Source: Dermacentor variabilis | Lineage: Eukaryota; Arthropoda; Arachnida; Ixodida; Ixodidae | Length of the DNA stretch: 64,000 nucleotides | Direction: 5' to 3' | Assembly (NCBI RefSeq): GCF_050947875.1 | Contig: NC_134573.1 | Location: forward strand, 46,572,115 to 46,636,114 | Shown here: piece by piece, positions 56,541 to 64,000 of the stretch | Position numbering within the stretch: the first letter of the stretch is position 1 | Layout: each line of letters starts with the position of its first letter | The notes under the pieces: generated by a model | What the model was told of the DNA's origin: nothing | What the model saw: the letters and a program-made list of their open reading frames with translations, nothing else | Database searches by the model: none | Program-made: the position numbers and the translations under genes

Positions 56541-57508
56541 ATCCAAGGTTTCAGGTTTTCTGTAGAAAATTCGTCTTAACATTCCAGATCAATTCAAAAT
56601 CCCAATTTGCTATTCAATTCTCCAGTCATATTTAGAATGTATTTTCCAGTCTTGGGTACCAATCTCCAAAGTTTCGGGTAATTTGGCTCTATACAAAAGA
56701 AATTAATTCGTGCTCTTGGGAACTTGATCTTTAGTGAAGTCAGAATAAATTTTAACTCTATATATAACTTTCTCAGCACTAACAAACCGTACACAAGTAA
56801 AATATGAACGCACACGCATAGTCAAATAAAGCAAGGCTACCACACATTTCAGAAAACATATCTCCACATGTGCAAAAGGTTAAATTTTAGAAAGCCTCAT
56901 TACCGACTACAAAAACGAAGAGTAACTGCGGTTTGCAAAGTTCGGAATATCAGATTCTATATTTTCTAAACAAAGGAATGATGGCATACTGAAAGAAGTG
57001 ATGCAGACAGTGTCGCTAAAAGGTTTCAAAGGCAGCCTTACTATTGTGTTACAATAATAAACACAGGTTTTATCTTATTGTGTGTGAGTGCATCAGTACT
57101 ATTCGTTTCGTGACGGGTAATGAGGGTGGTGGAGGGGCTTTTCCTTAGTCCTATTTTTTGCTGGATACAAGCTTAAGTATGTGCGTTGTATCTTCTTCAG
57201 CATTTACATTTCCTTATTATCGTTTTTGGCTCGTATTAATTCTTCAGCTATGCGGTATATTATAACACTGAGCATTTCATCTGTACATCAGCGTGTTTGC
57301 GATGCTGTTCAGAGCGCATGTTGCGCTGGGCCAAGCTTCTTGGTCAGGTGCGGGTGGGCAGCTGCAGACTTTAGCACTTAGTTTCCCTTGCTCGTGTTGT
57401 ACAGAAAAGCAGAAAAACGAACAAAGCGAAAACGAAACGTGATCGAACTCAGTTTGCGTTTCTTTGTAAGCCGTTCTGCGTTCCGCATACATCTATGCCC
57501 ACTCTCAC
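56541..57508. other. Intron sequence; no gene seen
   Basis: AT-rich, short ORFs only. It lies in the intron after the 57509-57704 exon. Confidence 0.5.
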
Positions 57509-57704
57509 CTGCAGAAGGCCTCGTCGTAGTCCATGGGCTGGGTGCGGATTTTCTCGAGCAGCTCGTTGGCGACGGTATTGGGGCTGACGATTTCGCGCAG
57601 GCAAGCCGTCACGTGCGTCATCCGGGTCTCGCAATCGCTGCTGCCAGAGGGCGCCGGCGCTTGTGGCGCGGGAGGCTGGTCGCCTGCACCGTAGCGTCCG
57701 GCGG
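57509..57704 (-). CDS. Exon 2 (in window) of the cysteine-module gene: first half of module 2
   Basis: Minus acceptor ...TTGTAAAAG at 57705 (weak pyrimidine tract) and a strong donor TTCTGCAG|GTGAGAGT at 57508. The exon begins with two codon bases and ends with two. The peptide opens AGRYGAGDQPPAPQAPAPSG (a Pro/Ala linker), then SSDCETRMTHVTACLREIVS, PNTVANELLEKIRTQPMDYD, EAFC. Three Cys: a C-x9-C pair and one at the end. The linker and the single-module exon layout suggest beads on a string. Codon third positions are mostly G or C, unlike the flanks. It joins exon 61519-61673 upstream and 35303-35451 downstream in frame. Confidence 0.8.
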
Positions 57705-58739
57705 CTTTTACAAGTGTTTGGAGTAAGCTCCGACAAGAGTATGCATAACGCAAACATATTTGCGAGGAATGTATGTAGGTATTGCTCGCATCTCGCAACA
57801 TGTTCACAAATAAAAGCTTTGCCGATTTTTTACGACAGACAGCTTTACAGTGGCCGATAGTCAAGGGAGAAGTGGGGCACCAGCCTCTGATCATCATGAT
57901 GAAAACCTAATGCTAACCGTTCTCTCAACACATAAAGCACCATTTATTTAAAAGCGTACACCATCGTTAAGGTGAACGGCAGGTGAAGTACATTCTACTC
58001 GTATGTTGAAGAAGGCTAAGGGGTCAGAGAAAGCTTAGCAAGATCATCGCCATCATCACCAGAAAACTTCGAGGTCATTTGCAAGAGAAAGGCCTCTGAA
58101 ACCAACCCCCAATTTCTCGTTTTGCGTTTGCTGAGCAAAACCTTCAACAGAATACGAACTGCTAACACCTGCCCTCGCAAGTCTTAAAATTTGAGCACTG
58201 TTTAAAGAGTCGCAACACTTTACTATACATATACATAAGTGCCCATTTTGTGCACATTATACATTCTCACTTCCGATGTAACAAGACCCACTAATACTTT
58301 CCCATTGCTGTGCCATATACTATGCTGATATGATGAGTCGAAAAAAAATCTCAAAAGAAACATTACGTTCCTAAGCTCTTGTAGACCTTTGTCAGCAGAT
58401 TATCGCAAAACAAAAAGAAAGAATTATGATGACTTGGTATGCATTAGAGAGGTAATATATGGCCCATTCACTATCAAAATAAGCAATATTATCTTAATAA
58501 ACAGCATTCTCGTCGCAATGCACCATCTGTGTTTGTTTGTTTATTTTATGTCTAACATGGCTTTTTTTAAATATCTCATGAATAAGTTTTCCCGCTTATT
58601 TCAGGTGAACTCCTGGTATACATACAAATTAGTGTATCAGAAATTTCAGTGCCCAGGAAACTATATAAGTTCTCCCACATATCACGCACGAAGACTTAAA
58701 GATATGCCAATGCCACCTACATGGATGGAACCGAGGTAA
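57705..58739. other. Intron sequence; no gene seen
   Basis: AT-rich spacer with short ORFs. Confidence 0.5.
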
Positions 58740-59303
58740 TGTTCTTCACCGCCGCTTGGAGATTTTTTTCATTCCGTCTAAGTACGTAATTCGTCTTAAG
58801 TAATTACACAACTTGTCAAATATTATTAGTTGAAAAGTATGAACGAGAAAATTGCAAACCAACATGAAAAAACTCCCGACACAGCTTTCGTTTGCTCAAC
58901 ACTTGCTACATAAAAGTGTTTTCTCTGAGAGTAAAAACAGCCCGCGAAGGCACGCAAAGTGCGTCGAGCGGCTATTCGCGCAGCCGTATTGCGTGTATTC
59001 GCGGGCTGCTTTCACCCTCGGGAAAGAAAAGAATACTTTTATGCAGCATGTGTTGAGCAACCGAATGCTGTATCGGGAGTTTTTCATGTTGCTCTGCAAA
59101 TTTGTCATTCACACTTTCCATCAAATTATAATATTTGGGATGTTAAATAACTGACTAATTATGTAATTAGGCGGAATGCAAGCAACCATCTGAGTATCTC
59201 CAAGAACCCGCAAACAACATTGCCTTGCTTCCGCACAGGTACGTGGCAATTGCACATTTTTAATTCTTGGTGCATGATACGGGTAGTCACGACACCCTGT
59301 ATA
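58740..59303 (+). mobile_element. Mariner-related MITE fragment
   Basis: The right end reads GGTGCATGATACGGGTAGTC, ACGACACCCTG then TA, the inverse of the CAGGGTGT ends of the 42765-45782 element. The interior has a GC-rich stem (CAGCCCGCGAA at 58938-58948 against TTCGCGGGCTG at 58999-59009) and no transposase. The left end is not defined. Confidence 0.5.
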
Positions 59304-60281
59304 ACAGCAAGACACAAGGCCACTTTTTATTCATTTGATTACGGGCAGAGTTGCACCTTGCGAAGCTGAGTACGGAAAGTGTCGGGTTGATGCCTGCTCA
59401 TAATAAATCTAACGAATAACTCTACGTTCGAGATAACCGCCCCAGAATTTCATAACTAAATTTGTATTAGCGTTTCATTCAAGGAACGTTTCCAACTGCT
59501 AGAGAAAGGGTTTTAAGATATATAACGAGGAAATTGCAATGTACATCCTCGCACATATTAAGAGGGTATAATCGAAATTGGTGCCAGACTTATTTCTGCT
59601 AAGCTGACATGAATTCGCTCCTGCTTGGATTCAATTCCATAATTGATACGAATGGTACAAAGTGAATAACTCAATAATAATTCGGAAAATCTTACTAGCA
59701 GCCGCGTTATTGCGATGGGTAGTGAAAATAACAATCGCTTCTTCATGTAGCCTGATTGAACAAACTGAATTAAGCTATGTGATGCATGCCACTATTCAAA
59801 AATATATTCACACCAATAAGAACGCCCTGTATATGCGTTGCATGGCAAAAATTATTTCATTTCAGTCACCTAAGCACATGCTGTGCCAGTGATTTATAAA
59901 AAAGCTCTGTGAGATAGGTAAAACACGACTGGCAGGCTTACTTAGTGCCGCTACTCGAACACATGTCAGCAGTTAAATTTAATTTTCTTTGAAGCACTTT
60001 CAGTTTCCCTCTCTATTTCAAACAGTGAAAAGCTACATAGCGGAATTTTCGCTGAAAATCTGGCGCTGAGAGATCTCTACCAGGCAAATGAGGGTAGGGT
60101 GCGCACACAATGCCAATTAAACAATGTTTGATAAATTCGTAGGAACAACTACAACATCTGCAGTCTGGTTACAGCTGTACGTACAAAGCGCTTCAACGTT
60201 CATTAGCATGACTATTGCATATTAAGTTTACGCTGTCATCTTAGTAGGCATCGCGTTCTCGGCAATATACCGGGGAACATA
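59304..60281. other. No gene seen
   Basis: AT-rich spacer with short ORFs. Confidence 0.5.
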
Positions 60282-61000
60282 TTGAAAGGGTGGCGCAAGA
60301 CGACGAAGACAGAAGGCAGGAACAACGCTGAACTCACAACTAGCTTTATTCGAAGGCATACACAAATTTATGCACTACAATCTATAGCCACGTGCTCTCC
60401 CATCGATGGCGTCATTATCAGTGCGCAAGCGGAAATGCAAAATCCCGTAATCTTATGCTACACTGTGAGCCGGTTCAAACTTCAAATTCATGGTTATACA
60501 AATTTAATGATGGCACACTTGCAGAACGCGATCCTCTTTTTCTTGATGTAGTAGGCCTCGATAATCTCCCTCGCAGTCTGATTTCTATGCACGGAAAGTA
60601 TTGTGGTGTCTTCATAGATTGCAGCTTGCTCTCGGCATGGGTGCACTCCAATATATGAAGGCACCAGGATACTTTCTGCGCATAGAAATCAGAATACGAT
60701 GGAGATTATTGAGGCCTACTATATCAAGAAAAAAAAAAGGATCGCGTTCTGTAAGTATGGCATCATTAAATTTGTATGACAATGAATTTCAATTTTAAAC
60801 CGCCTCACAGTGTAGCATTAGATTACGGGATTTTGCGTTCTCACTTGAGCACTCATAATAAAGCCATCGATGGGAGAGCACGTGGCTATGGACTGTAGCG
60901 CATAAATTTGTGTATGCCTTCGAGAAACGTTAGGTGTGAGTTAAGCGCTGTCCTGTGTGTTCCTGCCTTCGGTCTTTCTCCTCTAGCGCCGCCCCTTCAA
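60282..61000. repeat. 719-bp inverted repeat (arms about 340 bp)
   Basis: The left arm starts TTGAAAGGGTGGCGC and the right arm ends GCGCCGCCCCTTCAA. Between them the arms match inverted over nearly their whole length, e.g. GAAGGCATACACAAATTTATG, CCACGTGCTCTCCCATCGATGG, AAAATCCCGTAATCT and TAGGCCTC(G/A)ATAATCTCC. They meet around a loop of about 27 bases near 60622-60648. By eye identity is around 85%. No ORF crosses it. Confidence 0.85.
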
Positions 61001-61518
61001 GATGTTCAACCAGTACCGATTCGCCCAAATGTCGATGCTTCTACAGTATAATGTGCCGGTGGCAAAGCGGGAAATGGACGAAAACAAAGATATGAAATCT
61101 AATCAATTCAGGTGCTCACACCATTCCTGCACGGTGTGTATCACAACGTGTTACCCCTTGAGAGAAACACGGACGCTCAGACAAGCGACCCAATGCGAAG
61201 CAGTTGAGGAGAAATGGGCTATAAAGGCAGCACGTCCGAGTTGACCCTGATTTTCTGTGACGTTGGCGGCTTGAAGGAAAACGTAATGTGCCGTATAGTA
61301 TATCAGCGCAATGAAAAAAAATATTCTGCAACTTTAATAAGCCGTACACTGCCATACGTTATATTGCAGTCATGACAAATTGCTGCGCATCTTTAGTGCA
61401 ACTTGCAATGAGCAAAGGTGACACTGTTTCTTCCATTTTAGAAGCGTACAACGACTCGGAATTGTAAATTGCAAGATGAAGCGTGTAGTTAGTTCATGCA
61501 ATCACACGGAAAACCGAC
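61001..61518. other. Intron sequence; no gene seen
   Basis: Short spacer between the inverted repeat and the 61519-61673 exon. Confidence 0.5.
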
Positions 61519-61673
61519 CATTATGAGGGCCCTCAGCATCCTTGCTGTCCTGGCAGCCTATGGAGTGAAGCAGGGCGCCCATCACGCCATTGAGGGCTGT
61601 CCGTATGGGTTCCTTCTGGTTGCAGCCCTCGTAGACGCCCGGCGCGCAACTTCGCAGCTCCTTCGAAACAGTA
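61519..61673 (-). CDS. Exon 1 (in window) of the cysteine-module gene: second half of module 1
   Basis: Minus acceptor ATTTTTGTTTTTGTCTGCAG at 61674 (very good) and donor AATG|GTCGGT at 61518. One base completes a codon from an exon outside the window, and one base is left over. The peptide runs VSKELRSCAPGVYEGCNQKE, PIRTALNGVMGALLHSIGCQ, DSKDAEGPHN. Its C-x7-C pair and later third Cys match exons 35303-35451 and 27537-27667. The first half of module 1 and any signal peptide must be further right, beyond the gypsy insertion or outside the window. The plus strand also has an ORF here with a signal-like start; splice sites and homology favour minus. Confidence 0.75.
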
Positions 61674-61959
61674 CTGCAGACAAAAACAAAAATTCGCCAT
61701 GTCTTCACCATTACTTCGTCACGATTTGTGCGGGCAACCACTGTAGTATACTTCGCCAGTCTTTATGAAAACTTAATTCAACAAAATAGCAGGCGTCGCT
61801 CCACGGTGGCGGCAGTTGCATAATATCACTTCTTTGAAGAAAATGACCAGAAACTGTACCTTGTACTAGAGATAAACTACTGCGCAAAGAAAGACATGCA
61901 CCTTGTGTCACAAAGAAAACACTTCCGCCCAAAGTCTAGGCATTTGTAACATATCTTTG
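61674..61959. other. Intron sequence; no gene seen
   Basis: No coding signal. The exon expected upstream was not found. Confidence 0.45.
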
Positions 61960-62192
61960 ATTTGCGTTGTGGAAAAATATTCTTTATAAATATATTTGTT
62001 TAGTTGCAAATAGTGCAAGCCAATTTGCCCCATGCAGGAGGGTCAGCGAACGTATTATTACGAGCCATCTCCTTGGGCTAACGAAAAAGACAATGGCCGG
62101 GATGTTGCTCGTGGTGAGCCATCTTAGCCATCCCTGTAAACAGTCTTCTTATATTCGTGCTTCGCGTTCATCTATTTAACGGCGCATCACAC
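61960..62192 (+). mobile_element. 3' part of a gypsy 5' LTR
   Basis: It ends GGCGCATCACA and is followed at once by TTCGTGGAGGTGCGGGGTAC, a primer-binding-type junction, and then by gag. The upstream end of the LTR is not defined. Confidence 0.45.
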
Positions 62193-62665
62193 ATTCGTGG
62201 AGGTGCGGGGTACTCTCTCCACACGACAAGCTTCGAAGCGGTTGGCAGTGCTGGGCCACCACCATCGGACCAGCCGGAATCTGCGTCTGCGCTGAGAACG
62301 ATTGTTTTAGCCCACCGTCGAGACCGTGGAACGCTCAACGGGACCGATGACGCCGACGTTGAGGAGTGGCTGACACAATGCGAACGGGTAAGCGATCACA
62401 ATCACTGAGACCTGACAGTTATATCGGCCAATGTGGTCTTCTAGCTCAAAGGAACGCCGAAGTTGTGGCATGACAATTATGGGAGCTGGGATACATTTAA
62501 GCAAAAGCTCCGTGGCCGGTTAGGTAAGGCCTCCACTCAGAAAATTGCTTCGAATAAACAGCTGTCAACTTTAGCCATAACGCCTGCGGAGACGCACATG
62601 TTGTACATACAGGATGTGCTGGCGCTGTACCGTAAAGCTCACAGCGACATGCCAAAGTCTGACAA
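62193..62665 (+). pseudogene. Gypsy gag remnant, first half
   Basis: Plus-strand blocks read DDADVEEWLTQCERVSDHNH, then (after a stop) LTVISANVVF, GTPKLWHDNYGSWDTFKQKL and AETHMLYIQDVLALYRKAHS. This is the capsid-type region of tick Ty3/gypsy gag (the LTNVVFYL, W..FK..L and YI.D.L.LC.K positions). A stop near 62406 and two more downstream break it. It ends at about 62665 where a LINE tail begins. Confidence 0.65.
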
Positions 62666-63123
62666 GGAGGAGGAGGCGATGAAGAGAGAAAGCAGGGATG
62701 AGAAAGCAGGAAGCCAAGAAGCTCAAGCGCAATTATAGATCATTCCTCCTGACTACTAACCTCATAGTCGATCCATAAGTGTAGTCAAATTATGTTTTGT
62801 ATATTCTGAGATGAATTTAATTGAACAAAATTGTTAGATTCCATTTCAATGTATCTTTTGTAAATGTATAAAGTATTGTAGAGCGTGTTGCATATACATG
62901 TATAAACAAATACGTATGTGATCCGATGTAGAGATGCAGACGCATTGTACTTAATGAATCGTATATTGAGTCGTGTCAACTGTTGTAGACTGTCTTGTTC
63001 ATCAGGGGGCCAGGACCTCGTCAGGCTTTCTCGCCTTTAGTCTTTGCCTCCCGCAGGGAAATTTTGTATTCTTCCTGCAAAATAAACATGTTTGATTTGA
63101 TTTGATTTGATTTGATTTGATTT
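62666..63123 (+). mobile_element. LINE J tail: 3' end with AATAAA and (GATTT)n
   Basis: After the gag block the frame runs KEEEAMKRESRDEKAGSQEA and stops at 62736, as the basic C-terminus of a LINE ORF2 would. About 390 bases of 3' sequence follow, AATAAA at 63081-63086 and a GATTT repeat (63090-63123). The element is strongly 5'-truncated. Confidence 0.5.
63090..63123 (+). repeat. (GATTT)n tail
   Basis: Six to seven TTTGA/GATTT units close the LINE J 3' end. LINE D begins directly after on the other strand. Confidence 0.9.
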
Positions 63124-63768
63124 AACCAGAAATGCATCTGGTTGGCTGCCCTACTCTGAGGGACGCTAAAAAGGGAACAGAAAGATTATATAAAGAGAGG
63201 GAGGGGATGGAGAGAAAAGGCGCGGTGAGCTCGCGAACGCACGTGAAGGTCCTGAGCGAGTCAAAGGCGTTCACATAGGCCAGTCGTCCTCAAGAAAGAC
63301 AAAAGTGCCTTCCCAGCTTTGTTGCCAAACGAGCTATGGGGACGGTGTTTAAGTAGCACCTGCACGGACAACAGCCGATCATCGAGTCGTCGCAATTTCC
63401 TTTTGAAATCGATGTCAGCGGCACAATAAATGTCCGATATTCTCTTCGACGCCGCAGACGTCGCATGCAGCACTGTCGGTCATTCCAATAAAAGTAGTGT
63501 ACGCCTTCGTGAAAGCCACTCTCAACCGCAGCCAGTATAAGAGCGGTGCTTCACGTCGGTGAAGCGCGGGTGGATGTCGTAGTTGGAATGAAGGGTTGAG
63601 TTCGCGGAACCTGGGGCGCCATATATTTGGGGTAACTGGCCACGTCCTCAAGGGGATAGCGGAAGACACATTCAATATGCTCATATGTAGAAATTGTGCT
63701 ACCGTTGATGCCGTGATTAGGGACTGCCAGCGCTTCGAGCACCACAAGAGCCGTGGTCTTGTACGGCC
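63124..63768 (-). pseudogene. LINE D: 3' fragment related to LINE C
   Basis: Minus blocks: FRELNPSFQLRHPPALHRRE, EAPLLYWLRLRVAFTKAYTT, FIGMTDSAACDVCGVEENIG, HLLC. The zinc tail C-x2-C-x7-H-x3-C is intact, unlike that of LINE C, whose matching region reads LLVRLWLGVALSNAYSFLIG. It ends 3' in an AACCAGA/TCTGGTT hairpin like LINE C. The 5' cut at about 63768 lies where gypsy gag resumes. Confidence 0.7.
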
Positions 63769-64000
63769 ATTCGCCCAGCTTCCCAACACCGCCGCGACGT
63801 CTTCGTGTGCAGAGCGGCCGCCATCTCACTTTTCACCGCCTTCTGCCGAATTGACAAGCATCGTCCTCCGCGAAATCGAAGCGATAGCTCAAGCTACCCT
63901 CTTTGACAACTCTAACGCTGGCGACTCGAACGAACCAGTGGTTTCACTCGTCCAAGTCATCGTGCTGAACGAACCAGCGAACCTGGGGCTTTACGCTGCT
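63769..64000 (+). pseudogene. Gypsy gag remnant, continuation
   Basis: Plus frame reads FAQLPNTAATSSCAERPPSH, SPPSAELTSIVLREIEAIAQ, the linker region that follows the capsid in tick gypsy gag, open to the window edge. The segment expected between the two gag pieces is missing, so the inserted LINE tails came with a deletion. Confidence 0.5.

Noticed and set aside
61496..61768. Plus-strand ORF with a signal-peptide-like start (MRALSILAVLAAYG)
   Set aside because: It is antisense to an exon with better splice sites, phase fit and homology to two other exons.

Overview
The window looks like nuclear DNA of a hard tick (Ixodidae) or a close chelicerate. This is inferred from its contents: many RNase H-bearing non-LTR retrotransposons, Ty3/gypsy relics, an RTE-type LINE with an ATGATG-rich tail, tRNA-derived SINEs, foldback elements, a mariner relic and very long introns. 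Nothing bacterial, organellar or CRISPR-like was seen.

The host content is sparse but clear in one case. Five short exons on the minus strand (61519-61673, 57509-57704, 35303-35451, 31710-31836, 27537-27667) join in one reading frame, each with AG/GT splice borders. They alternate between two exon types and encode repeated cysteine modules of an extracellular-type protein. The gene is open at both ends and its introns (about 4, 22, 3.5 and 4 kb) are filled with repeats. Other likely host or domesticated exons are a THAP exon (33461-33651, +), a possible SWIM-protein first exon (34540-34710, -), a MADF exon (40618-40762, +) and an ORF with one 23-residue STPR-like repeat behind a TATA/NRF-1/CRE-type promoter (28267-28963, +).

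Layout. 1-4440: decayed two-ORF LINE (A), minus. 6080-10525: two 5'-truncated LINEs (C minus, E plus) meeting head to head. 10540-12438: MITE fragment, then an internally deleted gypsy copy. 12887-18000: microsatellites, a SINE and three LINE relics (F, G, H). 18722-19705: MITE with long terminal inverted repeats. 19706-21255: degenerate GATGACGACG-type minisatellite. 21985-24790: decayed RTE LINE. 27537-36634: host exons, SINEs and a 7 x 169 bp tandem array lying directly against a splice acceptor. 38500-40200: LINE relic K. 42765-45782: mariner relic carrying a gypsy LTR. 46167-53251: a nearly intact LINE (B) with full ORF1 and ORF2, broken only by an 807-bp solo LTR with a 4-bp target duplication. 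55437-56540: SINE with two nested insertions, one an almost perfect palindrome. 58740-61000: mariner-type MITE and a 719-bp inverted repeat. 61960-64000: gypsy LTR/gag split by two LINE tails.

The most interesting signals are the exon-shuffled cysteine-module gene, with its paired loss of two cysteines in one module, and the tandem array that multiplies that gene's 3' splice site together with polyadenylation hexamers.
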